From: Paraphoma chrysanthemicola
Taxonomy: Eukaryota > Ascomycota > Dothideomycetes > Pleosporales > Phaeosphaeriaceae
Direction of reading: 5' to 3'
NCBI GenBank assembly: GCA_020744225.1
Contig: JAGMWG010000020.1
Coordinates: forward strand, 868,001-932,000
Length of the DNA: 64,000 nt
In this document: positions 35,550 to 45,949 of the stretch, piece after piece
Layout of the letters: each line of letters opens with the position of its first letter
Numbering within the stretch: position 1 is the first letter of the stretch
The notes under the pieces: generated by a model
What the model was told of the DNA's origin: nothing
What the model saw: only the letters and a program-made list of their open reading frames with translations
Databases searched by the model: none
Position numbers and translations under genes: made by a program

Positions 35550-37981
35550 GGCTGCGATGTGAAAGGGAGGTGCTGTGAGAAATGCTGAGCGATGCGGTGC
35601 AGAGCGTGTTGCTTATCGCATCTGCGGCGGGTGGTGAGCAACGGCGTTAGGGGCTGCTCTGGCTTCTGGCTGTCTGGGCGGGCCTGCGTGTACTCGGCCG
35701 CGCGGATGCGGGATGAGGAGGTGGTGAAGTGTGTGGGGAGGACGACAGTGAAGAAACGAGCGTACTGTCCGAGGGACCTTCAATATTACTCTCAGCGCGC
35801 AAGGCGAAGTCGTTGGGAGAGAAGACGGCGCTGAGAGCGAGAGGCTGTAACCCTTTTTCCGCCCCAAGCTCTCGATTAGCTTAGCCTCCCACCTGCCGCT
35901 TGCGCTAGCAGAGCGACCCGCAAAAATCTTTCTGGATCGCCTCGGGCGCCCTCTTTTGGTGCCGGGCTACGAATGCACGTCGGTGGAGGAATTTGCTGAA
36001 GCAATGCTGCGCGCTGGTGAAGCGTGAAGGTGGCACTACAGACTTCACGTCTTCTGCTGAAGACACTGTTATTGTTGCTGCGGCACCGTTATCGCGATGG
36101 GCGCTCTCTCGTCCCAATCAGGCGGCAGCCAGCTATCAATTGCTTAGTTCCGGCCCTGCATAAGTGATCGAAGCAACGGATTGACAGCCGTGGTGCCGTC
36201 GTCTCAACAACCGCACCGCCTGCGTCGTGCTGTGTCGCCGTCTCCAGCGCTGTGCTTATCGCTGACAATCGCCGTGAACAGCATGCCTCCAGCTTCTGAC
36301 GTCGATGCCGCACTGCTGTCTCCTCCCGCAGCGCGCGCAATTAACCTCGCGGGTGAGCGAGATGAAGAGCTGCCTTACCCCTGCGCCAGCCATCTCCCCG
36401 TTGAGAACGCCCCTGGCCGGTTCGCAGCATCTGCTGGTGCGCAGACCAACTGCGCTACTCCCATTGGTTCATCCTCGGCTGACCAAGCGAGCTGACGCGT
36501 CCCGCGCTCTGTGTCTGGCTCGCCCGCCCGCTCACACGCCGGCCTCTAAAAATACGAGCTGGATTGCTGGGGAGGCGGCGCAGAAAAATGTTGCACAGCA
36601 TCTCACCACCGCCGCTAGGCATTGCTGGCCGTGCTGCATGGCATTTTCCCGCCTGAGGCCAACGGTCCTCTCGCTGCATCCTGCCTGATCCTCTTGGGCC
36701 AGCCTTGCGGAGAATTGGCCCCTCTCTGAAGCCCCGCACCGCTGTGATCCTTCAGGAGCGAGCTGATCTTTCGGCGCTCTGACGTCAATCCTCTGGTGAT
36801 CACGCTTCAGCGCGGTCGACTGCCGTCGCTCTGGCACGCCCAGCCTCGGATGTAACCCAGTCTCAGACGCAATGCCCGATGCGGCGCCGTCGCCAATCCT
36901 GTTCGAGCATTTTCTCTACAACACCGCATTTGTCAATCCAAGACGATGGTGCTGCTTATCAGCAAAGGCATTGTCGCTGCCAAGGGCGTCGACGGCCATG
37001 ATCGCAGCCGACGACGTCCTCCGCGTTTCGCGACAGAGTGGTGATATATGTATTGCTGCATCATTCTGCGCATCGCATGAAAGCCTCGTCATCGACCAAG
37101 GTTGACATGCTGGCTAGCGACCAGTCTCCACCCTCTCGAAACGTTAACGTGCTGCGTGTGCGGATGCTCCCGAACCTGCGAAACATCGGTGCCGTGATGT
37201 GGATGTAGCCGCGTAATAGGTGTTCAAGTCCACAAGTGTTTACAATGCTTTGCAACAATAGCTCACAATGGTGTGGTAGAACTGATGCTGGAGGAGTATG
37301 CTGCGTCAACTCAAACCTGGTACTCCTGACGAGAGTGATAATAACTCATAACTGCAGACTGACTTTGAAAATTAATGTCACGTGATACCTTTATGAAGTC
37401 TACGATGTCTGCAGGCGGACTACCCAATGTGTAGAGACGCTCCTCGAATGCCGTACTTGGCACAGCGGAGGGCGTATGCTTCTCGGCTCATATTAGAATG
37501 TTGCGCGAACAGGCTACCTGCTGTTTTGGACTGAGCTCTCGGAGCAGTGCTATGAAGAGCGAGTCTATTCTTTGTTGCCTGGTCTGACCGGAGAGGACGC
37601 AGTAGACTGGAACATTCCTTCTCGGAAGCATACTTCTCGAGTACGCTTCGAGTATCGTCTGTTCAAGCTAGGTGAGTGAGTCTGTCTGAATTCGAGCGAC
37701 AGATCGGTCTCTGTCCAGAAGCAGAGAGCTTGTACTGAGTAACTAATGACTGGCCATCGAGTAGACCGGAACATGGTTTAAGCTATAAGCTTGGGGTAGC
37801 TGCACCAGGATGTGGTGAAGGTGCTCTTCGCTGCAGGTGTAAGAAATATAAGCCAATGAAGGTGCGTGAAGGCCGCGTAGACGCACGGACCGCCAAATTT
37901 CCGTACTTTCCACATTCGACTCATCGCGACCCCACGTTGTGAGACTCTGCGCCGACAAACAAGCCACCCACAACCGCTACA
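35550..37981. other. Long intergenic region, no supported gene
   Basis: 2.4 kb between divergent genes. The GC-rich part (35600-36870) gives several open frames on both strands, but none has a domain, conserved motif or good start; I treat them as chance. Confidence 0.45.
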
Positions 37982-39700
37982 ATGCCAGGAACGCGGGGCC
38001 CGGTGCCCGTTCCGCTCGAGACGCAGAACCGAAATCTCACACAAGACGTCCTCGACCTTCTCGACACCAAAGACACGCTACAGACCAATGAAGACTTCCC
38101 CACCATCCCGCAGGCCGAAATCAAGGCGGCGCTCGACAGGCTCGCCAGCCGGTCCATGGTCGAATACAAGTCGGTGAACTCGGACAAGGTCTCTCTGACC
38201 CCAGAATCAGAAGGCATCGTCGAGGGTGGCAGTCACGAGATCAAGGTGTGGAGGGCGATCAAAGAGGCAGGCAAGGTCTCAATTAAGGAATTGCCTGTGT
38301 GTACTTGCGAAGATAGGCCTTACGACTCCGGCTAATATATGGGTAGAGCATCGTCGGCACCCAGTCCGCTGGTCCCGGCGTGGCCAATGGCTACAAAAAC
38401 AAATGGATCAAGAAAGATGGTGACTCCCTTGTCTTGCTTGTCACTGAAGAACCCAAAGACACCACACGGGAAATGCTCAAGGGCATCCAAGACACCCAAT
38501 CCGTCTCGGACGCAAAACTTCTCGCCGACCTCAAGAAGAAGAAACTCGCGACCGTCGTCAAAGTCATAACCTACACCGTTACAAAGGGGCCAAAGTATGC
38601 CAAGGAGATGCCAGTAGAGCACACCGACTTGACTGCTGAGTTGCTTTCAAGTGGTGCATGGGAAACTGCAAACTTCAAGCCATACAACTTTGCTGCACTT
38701 GGTGCGAATCAAGATGCTGGTGCACTACATCCGTTGAACAAGGTCAGGCAAGAGTTCAGAAATATTTTCTTCTCGCAAGGCTTTGTCGAGATGCCGACAG
38801 GACAGTAGGTCACGAAAATCGTCCATTTGATGGTCTCTACTAACCACTCAAAGCTACGTCGACACCGGCTTCTGGAACTTTGACGCCCTCTTTGTCCCAC
38901 AACAACATCCCGCTCGCGACATGCAAGACACTTTCTTCGTCTCACATCCAGCCAAGGCCGACAAGCCACGGCTAGACCCAGCAAATGAAGCAACCATGGA
39001 ACGCATGGAGGCCGGCTCAAAACGTCTCTATGCGACGGAGGAATCAGAAAGCCGACAGAAGAAGCCCCGTGACTTTGAGCAATACTGGGACGATGTCAAG
39101 AAGGTCCACCAGGATGGCGCCTTCGGCTCAATAGGCTACCGCTACCAATGGCAAGAGGAAGAAAGTCTCCGCCTCGTCCTCCGTACTCACACAACCGCCG
39201 TCTCGACCTGGGCCCTACATCGCCTTGCAGAAGACCCCCGCCCAGCACGCTACTTCTCTATCGATCGCGTGTTCCGCAACGAAACCGTCGACGCCACCCA
39301 TCTTGCCGAGTTCCACCAAATCGAAGGTGTCATCGCAGACTTTGGCCTCACCCTTGGTGGCCTGCAACTCTTCCTCGAAGACTTCTTCCGCAACATGGGC
39401 ATTGAAAACCTGCGCTTCAAACCCGCATACAACCCTTACACCGAGCCGTCCATGGAGATCTTCGGCTACCACAAGGGCCTCAAGAAGTGGCTCGAGATTG
39501 GCAACTCGGGCATGTTCCGCCCGGAAATGCTGGAGCCCATGGGCCTACCCAAAGACATGCGCGTCTATGGTTTTGGACTGAGTTTGGAGAGACCGACCAT
39601 GATGAAGTATGGTGTGAGCAATATTAGAGAGTTGTTGGGACACAAGGTCGATTTGAGCTGGATTCGCGAACAACCTGCTGTCAGATTCGATAAGGATTAA
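37982..39700 (+). CDS. FRS2: Phenylalanyl-tRNA synthetase alpha subunit, cytosolic
   Basis: Charges tRNA-Phe as part of the alpha2-beta2 cytosolic enzyme. Three exons, 37982-38296, 38347-38804 and 38854-39700, give 539 residues. Intron 1 (50 nt) joins KELP to SIVGTQSAGPG; intron 2 (49 nt, TACTAAC branch) joins EMPTG to HYVDTGFWNFDALF, both matching the family. The N-terminal winged-helix region (residues 1-~150) is typical of eukaryotic alpha subunits. Class II motifs follow: motif 2 around RYFSIDRVFRNETVDATHLAEFHQ and motif 3 around GFGLSLERPTMMKYG. The FWNFDALFVPQQHPARD segment is diagnostic. The gene symbol follows the yeast naming for the alpha subunit. An intact core gene and a good anchor for synteny. 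Confidence 0.96.
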
Positions 39701-40247
39701 GCACAAGGTGAGAAATGCCGGGATGGATAGAGGCTTGCTGCGCCAGATGTAAGAATGGTCATGCGAATCAACGAAGCAAAAAGCAATGAAAGCAAATTCG
39801 TGAAACTAGATTGCGCAGTGCTCTTATGTCTCGTGATCCCATTTCAGACAAGACAAGTTCAAGATGCGAAAAATACGAAAACATGAACTCCGCCACGAGC
39901 TGAAAATGCTGACTCCTGCAACTCAACCAACCACATTGCTTATACCTGCTGCCCTTCTTGGTATGAAACAGAGCTGAACATACCTACGATCATTCGACTC
40001 ACAACCTTGAAGTGTTGCCTACCTGGCTGTGCACGATGCTTGTAATTTCTCTTGCTGGCCAGTATTCGACTGCGCGGTTGTAATCACATGGAGACGCAAC
40101 GAGGTGCGTAGGCATGAGACATGTGCGTAAGTCTGGCCACGAGGTGCGTTGCGATGATCGGTGGAGTATGGTTTTTGGGGTACGTTATGTATATATGACT
40201 ACGAACTAGAATTTCTTTGCGTGCACACAGCTGTCATTCTATATGCC
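39701..40247. other. Intergenic, nothing recognised
   Basis: About 550 bp between two tandem genes, with a direct GGCCACGAGGTGCG-like repeat near 40095-40148; no gene. Confidence 0.4.
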
Positions 40248-41945
40248 ATGAAGATAACTAGAATTCACCACATCTTGAAAACACGACATCACGACTCTAC
40301 TGAATTCCCAACAACGATGAAGAAATCATTCTTCACGCCTCCAAATCTCCTCACCCGCCTTACAATTCTAATTCTGCTCGGACTCATTCCGCTATCTATG
40401 CTCGCCGCTTTTCTGATCGTGCACATTGCAGATGGCGATGCTATATCCTCGTGGCGCATTTCGCCGGCCGTACTCCTTGCTCTCATCTCCTCGCTGGTGA
40501 ATATTTGCTTGGGGACTGTATTGTCATTTGGCGTGGCAGTGCGGTGGTGGTGCGCTGTGAGTCGCGAGGGAGGAACGACATTGAAGAGCCTGCATTTGAT
40601 TTGGGAGCGTGGCGCGGGCGTGGGGTTATGGTCTGCTCTGAAGATGGGGAAAGATGCGAGAAGAGTTGCACTTGCGGCGTTGATTGTAGCGGGTGTCAAG
40701 TTTGGAGCGAATCCACTGTTGCAGAATGCGTTGAGCACAGAGCGGAGAGACGTTCTCGAAGTCATCCCCATGCGAATAGGAGTCGCGAGTGAGATACCGG
40801 ATGGACGATTCGGAAACCGTACCAGAGACGAGCAAGGCCGCTTAACTACAACCTTGAGTGCTCTTGGAGCACGAGTATTGCGGCGCCAATGGATGGCAGA
40901 TACCATATACAGCTATCCGTCGGATGTTGACAACATCGAGAAGTGGGCGCAAATCTGTCCTAGAAATACGACGAGGACTTGTGGCGGCTTTGCATGTCCG
41001 GTGAACAGCACTTGCGAGATGGTAGTACCGAGCGCTGGAATCACTTACAATTGCTCAACAGCGCAAGAGGTTGTGAATCTGCCGGACCATATCGGCAAGA
41101 GTGTCTTCCAAATCAAAATAAGGCTGGCAGAACCGCCTCGCGATCCCGGTCTCTGGCTGTACACCGAGTATCTCGCTGATGTCAATCACTCTTGCTCGGG
41201 TGTATTACGATCCAATCTGTGCTTTATTCAGGCCGCCGTGGTCGATACGCCAGTCACGCTTGAGTGGTCTGAAGTGACGCTTAAGAGCAAGCCGATCATG
41301 CGGTCCAGCTATAACTCGACCGGAGATTTGTATCAGGTTCCTACAGGCACGCCGGCCGGACCACTTTCCGGCATCCAACGCACAATTGGTCATCTATTCG
41401 ATGCGGAGTCAACACTCGAGAAGATGAACATCGTGAATTCGGACAATATTGCCACCATTTTCTGGGATCCCCTGAGTAATCCGCGAGATTGCGGACATGA
41501 TTACATCGACCCTACAGAGTACGTTCTCGATGTCATGGGAAATTTCATGTATTATGCCTCGTTTGCTACGGCGAGAGCGTCGGGAGGCGCTTTCGACCGC
41601 AGCGTCACCGCAGAGAAGACCACGCCCATCACCACTTATCAGACCGACTTGCGTTACCTGAGTGGCGCACTGGTTGTGATGTTGGGAGGACTGGTGTCGG
41701 TTGTGACACTCCTGTGGGGTTGGTGGAGACTCGACCGTTGGAATATAACACTCAGCCCATTGGAAACAGGCAAAGCATTTGGGGCGCCGTTGCTGATATC
41801 TGATCGAGATTCTGACGAGGCTGATGACATCTTGAAAGACAAGGGTCGAATTATGGTCCGATATGATGGTATGGCCATTGCCCCAGATCTGAACGGCGGA
41901 AGGCCGGATGCCGAACTACAGCTACTGCGGACGAGGAGTCCTTAG
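40248..41945 (+). CDS. Fungal multi-pass membrane protein (DUF3176-like)
   Basis: Single exon. I give the upstream in-frame ATG at 40248; the ATG at 40317 (MKKSFFTPPNLLTRL) gives 542 residues and may be the real start. Hydrophobic segments lie just after that (TILILLGLIPLSMLAAFLIV), at ISPAVLLALISSLVNICLGTV, and near the C terminus (LSGALVVMLGGLVSVVTLLWGWW). Between them is a ~330-residue Cys-containing, N-glycosylation-rich region expected to be extracytoplasmic. The C-terminal tail NITLSPLETGKAFGAPLL resembles the SPLE-(I/T)-AKAF motif of ascomycete DUF3176-type membrane proteins. No function is known for that group. Confidence 0.8.
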   Translation: MKITRIHHILKTRHHDSTEFPTTMKKSFFTPPNLLTRLTILILLGLIPLSMLAAFLIVHIADGDAISSWRISPAVLLALISSLVNICLGTVLSFGVAVRWWCAVSREGGTTLKSLHLIWERGAGVGLWSALKMGKDARRVALAALIVAGVKFGANPLLQNALSTERRDVLEVIPMRIGVASEIPDGRFGNRTRDEQGRLTTTLSALGARVLRRQWMADTIYSYPSDVDNIEKWAQICPRNTTRTCGGFACPVNSTCEMVVPSAGITYNCSTAQEVVNLPDHIGKSVFQIKIRLAEPPRDPGLWLYTEYLADVNHSCSGVLRSNLCFIQAAVVDTPVTLEWSEVTLKSKPIMRSSYNSTGDLYQVPTGTPAGPLSGIQRTIGHLFDAESTLEKMNIVNSDNIATIFWDPLSNPRDCGHDYIDPTEYVLDVMGNFMYYASFATARASGGAFDRSVTAEKTTPITTYQTDLRYLSGALVVMLGGLVSVVTLLWGWWRLDRWNITLSPLETGKAFGAPLLISDRDSDEADDILKDKGRIMVRYDGMAIAPDLNGGRPDAELQLLRTRSP

Positions 41946-42171
41946 TGAGCCAAGCTGGAAGAAGATGAGAGCATGTAACATCCAGGCCTGGGACTCGTGT
42001 ACATAGCTGCATATTGCGCGTCATCCGGGATGCATATCAAACTTAGGTGTGCGATGTGGGTCCAGCAGTGCTGGAAGTTGCACCTCCTGAGCCGCGGTAT
42101 GTGACATGCCTTGAAGAGTCGTGGTGTGTGATCGCATCCCGAGGTCGCGATATCAATCTCCTCATAATGCA

Positions 42172-42885
42172 TCACGAAGCGTTGCTCTCGCGGTGTTCTT
42201 GCGGCGCCTGCCTATTCCTTGCACCTCTGTATAACCAGCTCTCGCCCTCCTCTTCGGTGCCCCACCTGTCTTTCGCCCAGACCATGCCATCTTGCATCAG
42301 CCCGTACCCGGCGCCGGCAAGCAATCCCATCCGGATAGTTCTTGCTGCGGTGCTTATCGGAAACTGATGCCATGCGCTCCACAGCCCACCAGTGACCATA
42401 CCAGCACACGCACTTGACCAGAAGTCTCTGCTTTTTCCCATTCCCCGATCGATGCGGGTTATATCGAGCTCGTCCACACCTTCCATTTCAACCATTGTTC
42501 GGCCAGCGCGCCATGTGCCCCGGAACACGTCAAGCGACTCTTCGACGATGAAGAAGACGCTCGACCACGCTGCTACCATTGCACCTTTGCGCAGACCTTC
42601 GACAATCCCAAAGCGCCATTTGTAGTAATTCTTGGACTTGTGGTACAGGTACCACCCAGGCTGTGAAATAGGTAGACGATGTGCATTTTCTGCTCGGAAT
42701 CGGAGAGATGCTAGACGCCCTGCCGATGTGCTACCGAGTGTGAAGCCGCATAGGGAGGCAAGCGCCGTGGTGAGGAGAAGTCTGCGATCGAATGGCATGC
42801 CGAGGCGCGGAGAGTTGGTGGGGTGGAGGCTTGTCTTGGTAGGGGCCATAGGGACCTCCTCGGGTGTTGATGTTTCGGTTGCCAT
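42172..42885 (-). CDS. Tim17/Tim22/Tim23-like membrane protein
   Basis: Single exon of 237 residues from ATG 42885 (MATETSTPEEVPM); the frame stays open upstream without an ATG. The second half resembles the Tim17/22/23 superfamily with short Gly-rich helices: LRKGAMVAAWSSVFFIVEES, DFWSSACAGMVTGGLWSAWH and IRMGLLAGAGYGLMQDG. An earlier hydrophobic segment (RLLLTTALASLCGFTLGSTS) supports a four-helix layout. It is not canonical Tim17, Tim22 or Tim23; related fungal proteins are predicted mitochondrial or peroxisomal membrane proteins. Its start is 326 bp from a divergent conserved gene. Confidence 0.82.
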   Translation of the reverse strand: MATETSTPEEVPMAPTKTSLHPTNSPRLGMPFDRRLLLTTALASLCGFTLGSTSAGRLASLRFRAENAHRLPISQPGWYLYHKSKNYYKWRFGIVEGLRKGAMVAAWSSVFFIVEESLDVFRGTWRAGRTMVEMEGVDELDITRIDRGMGKSRDFWSSACAGMVTGGLWSAWHQFPISTAARTIRMGLLAGAGYGLMQDGMVWAKDRWGTEEEGESWLYRGARNRQAPQEHRESNAS

Positions 42886-43211
42886 TGAATGCTTGACCAA
42901 TTGAGGTGGGACACCACCGCCTATTTGTCGCTCTGGTGTTGGTGGAGGTTGAGGGGTGAGAAATACAGAGCTCGGATCATTATTGAGAAGCTCCACCTTA
43001 GCAGCGCCAAGAGTTCGGCATCGTGCCTTCTCTACCCCACGTTCTCCTCCATCTCCAACAACAACGCGTTCTTGCCCTCTAAACTCCAGGCACTAAAACT
43101 TAGCCACCAAAATCACGCAATCCCGACGCGTCTGCAGGCTTTCTCCCGTCGCCACGCCTGTCCACGCTGCCAGTACATCACGGTGAAACCCGATCAGTAC
43201 CAATAACCACA
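42886..43211. promoter_or_regulatory. Bidirectional upstream region
   Basis: 326 bp between divergent starts (42885 minus, 43212 plus), pyrimidine-rich on the plus strand. Shared promoter inferred from spacing. Confidence 0.45.
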
Positions 43212-43778
43212 ATGACGACACCTTCCCCACTAACATGGACACTCCGACTCAAGGCTCGAAAGACCACGGTACTCCTTCATGTCGATCCTCTACATACCTT
43301 CACCAGCATCAAATCGCATCTTCTGGACGCACTTAAAGAAACCGGCATCAAAGATCCAAAATCGAACGAGCCAATCCCGCTTCCTGAGTCGTCGTCAGAT
43401 ATACAACTAGGCCGACCCGTCGATGTTCACGATCCACAACAAGGTTTCAGGCTGGGTGAATGGGAATATCCGGCGTACGAAAGCGAGGAGGACAGCGGCA
43501 AAGGCAAAGGCAAAGCAAAAGCGAGCACCAAAGCGAACGGAGGGGCCTCAGGCGTGGCGGGTGTGAAAGACTGTCCCAAAGGAGCAGGGTTGAAAGACGG
43601 TGCGGTACTCGCCTTCCGATGGGTTGGCGATGGTATTTGGGATGGGGATGAAGACCCCGACCCCGAGACCGTCCAAGAAGAGTCCGATATGTGGGGCGTT
43701 CAGTTGGCCAGCTTCGATGATGCGTACGGCGTGGAGAACACAATGGATGTGGGAGGCGAAAAAGAGTTTGAAGGATGA
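43212..43778 (+). CDS. Conserved fungal protein, unknown function
   Basis: Single exon of 188 residues from ATG 43212 (preceded by ACCACAATG). The N terminus, LTWTLRLKARKTTVLLHVDP, then a predicted helix (TSIKSHLLDALKETG), looks like a beta-grasp start. A Lys/Gly-rich linker (KGKGKAKASTKANGG) precedes GLKDGAVLAFRWVGDGIWDG and an acidic tail (DPDPETVQEESDMWGVQ). The layout, a conserved head, low-complexity linker and acidic tail, resembles small nuclear fungal proteins, but I cannot name a family. The ORF, start context and divergent partner support a real gene. Confidence 0.75.
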   Translation: MTTPSPLTWTLRLKARKTTVLLHVDPLHTFTSIKSHLLDALKETGIKDPKSNEPIPLPESSSDIQLGRPVDVHDPQQGFRLGEWEYPAYESEEDSGKGKGKAKASTKANGGASGVAGVKDCPKGAGLKDGAVLAFRWVGDGIWDGDEDPDPETVQEESDMWGVQLASFDDAYGVENTMDVGGEKEFEG

Positions 43779-44807
43779 AGAGGCCATGGAAACGAATCTT
43801 GAAGCTGTGTCGCCACCAGTCGCTATGGACCACCGATTTTACAGCAGTTTACGATCACTCGTTCACAAGAAGGGTACGAGTATACCAGTCTACTACCTTG
43901 GGTATCGGCTCTCAACTACCTTGGTACTACCTCGACGGAGTTGAAGACAAAGCGTTGTCTTTGATTGGTTTGGAGGCCCACTTGGATAGGGACACAATAC
44001 CTGTCAGCGAACCGGCAGGGGTATGCGTGGAAGTGAATTTTGTGAAGATGATGCTGTTGCATTCGGTGTCGAGATCTTTTACGGACGCTGCGTAGGTGAG
44101 GTCGGCGCATAAGACGACGGCAGAGGATGTGGAGGCTGTGCATGATGTCACTCTCTAGCGAAAGAGTAAAAAGGATGGCCGGAAAGTAGACTTTAATTCC
44201 GGTCGAGCTAGCGAGTGCCTCTGTTATTGTAACGCTTGACTTTGCGTCAGCAGCTCAGCCTTGTGCCTTCCTCACTCTCTGCGCACGGACGCCGAATATG
44301 CCAATTCAGCCTTCTCACTTGAGAAATTCCCAAATCGTCGACTTTTGGCATTCAAGAGCCTTCCTTCCCGCTTCGTCCTTTTTCTACCTAAGTCTCGACT
44401 TCTTTACCTTGGTCTTAGTCATTTATCTCGACTCCCATCGCCCCACAGCTACTTGCAAATCCTCATGTGGTGCGAGTTTCGTGGACGCACCTGCCAGCCA
44501 GGCGCCAGACAAAGCCGTTAGGAACGACGATTGTGTCGTACATTAGGCTCCGGACCGCACTCCACCGTCTATTCAGCTTCATCCAAGTCCTCCGTCGCTA
44601 CATCATCAATCTAGTAGGGTACAGCAGCCGCCTAATCGATGTGACGCTCACAGATGCTGCTATAGCGTCCCTCACCAGCTCTGCCAGCTACCGCGTTGAA
44701 TCCACTAGGAGCTCTTTCGATTATATCCTCCAATCAGGGTACAGAGTTGAAAGCCAACGAAGATCCCCTTCGATCCATCGCACCGTCCAGATCCACGCAA
44801 CGGGGAG
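43779..44807. other. Intergenic, nothing recognised
   Basis: About 1 kb. Several short frames (for example 44467-44817 plus) without domain content lead into the HET fragment. Confidence 0.4.
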
Positions 44808-45100
44808 CGTCTTCTGAAACGCGACGATAGTGGCCAGCTCACGTTTAGTGAGTTCAGTGACGATAATGTTCCTCGCTATGCGATACTTTCGCACACGTGG
44901 GGAGACGAGAAGGTTACTTACGAAGACATAAAAAATAGTACTGGCAACAATAAACCTGGCTATGAGAAAATTCAGTTCTGTAAAGCCCAACCTAAACCCG
45001 ACGGATTGCAATACCTTTGGATCGATAGTGTCTGCGTTAGGAGCGTCACCCAACTTACAATGCTCCAAGAAAGTAAAGCATGTTGCCGCTAGAAACGATA
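44808..45100 (+). pseudogene. HET-domain 5' fragment
   Basis: From 44808 the plus strand reads RLLKRDDSGQLTFSEF, then PRYAILSHTWGDEKVTYEDI, and GLQYLWIDSVCV at about 45000-45038: the first third of a HET-E-type domain. The usual initiator methionine is replaced by GAG, and after the WIDSVCV block no CCIDK...WFTRGW continuation follows in any frame. A decayed stub only. It lies about 600 bp from the retroelement. Confidence 0.75.
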
Positions 45101-45549
45101 GGCATTACACCTTGGATCTACACGGGCGTGGGATAAGCTTACGGTTGCTTCCAAAGTCATCCAGTGATCGAACCGGAAGTGGCGCGAATTGGGTCAAACT
45201 TCGGAGCTGTTAGTAGCTCATATTAGTTACTCATTTCGATGAAGCTCAAACGATTCCCAGCTTGAGCAGGTAGCTCTTCGAAAATTCGAAAGCCATCCTC
45301 GTGACTATTCGAGGTTACTTACGCGATAACCTCTCTGTTCGCATTTGCCCGGTCGGCTATATCGAACATAACTCACAATGTAAGATACTTGGTTCTGACC
45401 TCATAAGTAGATTGCTCTTCACAGCTTATTGTACTTTGCGAAGTGGTCAGTGATGTTATTGACGGCGTGTCCACTATTATTTACTCGCGCATATACTCGC
45501 TCGGCAACAAACCAACCGTAGAGGCTACTTGAGAAAACCCTGTACACAT
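45101..45549. other. Decayed sequence between HET stub and gene 3' end
   Basis: No gene. Scattered residues (STRAWDKL near 45120) may be remnants of the same HET gene. Confidence 0.35.
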
Positions 45550-45716
45550 CTATTCCATTGCAAAAGCAAACAACTCTGCACACTTCCCAGTCTCTTGCTT
45601 CAGATAGATCTCGTCTGCTTTGTGGATATCATTCAACTTTCCTTGTCGTCCACCCAAAGTATGAATGAAGTGAACAAGAGCAAATAGAGCATCAATCGCT
45701 TGCGAAAATCGTACTC
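45550..45716 (-). pseudogene. 3' end of the retroelement-split Zn2Cys6 gene
   Basis: 167 bp that continue the transcription factor frame interrupted at 53112. Reading from the last host base at 53112 directly to 45716 keeps phase and gives 55 further codons (VRFSQAIDALFALVHFIHTL, then GRQGKLNDIHKADEIYLKQE) to a TAG stop at 45552-45550. The segment alone has no start. The protein-like run and exact phase are the evidence that it belongs to the gene at 53112-56666. Confidence 0.82.
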
Positions 45717-45721
45717 TTCTG
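45717..45721. repeat. Target site duplication, left copy (TTCTG)
   Basis: TTCTG directly before the 5' LTR, matched at 53112-53116 directly after the 3' LTR. Confidence 0.92.
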
Positions 45722-45900
45722 TGTCAGGCCTGCGCCTCACAGAGCCCTTCGTAGTCGAACCACGTGCGTGCTAGCGCTATATAAGCTAAGAGATCGCTAG
45801 AGAGTTCTCTAGCGATTCGTCTATCCTTACATGGAGGCAATACATTCATATTCATCTGCCTTAACGCTACTAGTGCACTAATTGGCCTACTTGTCTTACA
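45722..45900 (+). repeat. 5' LTR, 179 bp
   Basis: Begins TGTCAGG and ends CTTACA; identical base for base to 52933-53111. Holds a TATA element (45778-45785) and an 11-bp inverted repeat with a 2-nt spacer (45793-45816). Confidence 0.96.
45778..45785 (+). promoter_or_regulatory. LTR TATA box
   Basis: TATATAAG inside the 5' LTR. A start of transcription about 30 bp downstream would fall at the segment complementary to the primer binding site. Confidence 0.6.
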
Positions 45901-45902
45901 TT

Positions 45903-45911
45903 CGAATCGCT
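45903..45911 (+). promoter_or_regulatory. Self-priming-type primer binding site
   Basis: CGAATCGCT, two bases after the 5' LTR, is the exact reverse complement of AGCGATTCG at 45811-45819 in the LTR, 33 bp downstream of the TATA start, where transcripts should begin. No TGG-type tRNA primer site is present. This matches the Tf1 mode in which the RNA 5' end primes reverse transcription. Confidence 0.6.
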
Positions 45912-45949
45912 CCAACCCTATTAGTTGTACCAGAGCGTTTTACGATGCC

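Noticed and set aside
36181..36840. Overlapping frames on both strands in a GC-rich spacer
   Set aside because: No domain, no conserved motif, several equal alternatives; typical of chance ORFs in GC-rich DNA.
45900..45912. TTCGAATC resembling a tRNA T-loop
   Set aside because: No acceptor, D or anticodon stems around it; explained better as part of the retroelement primer site.
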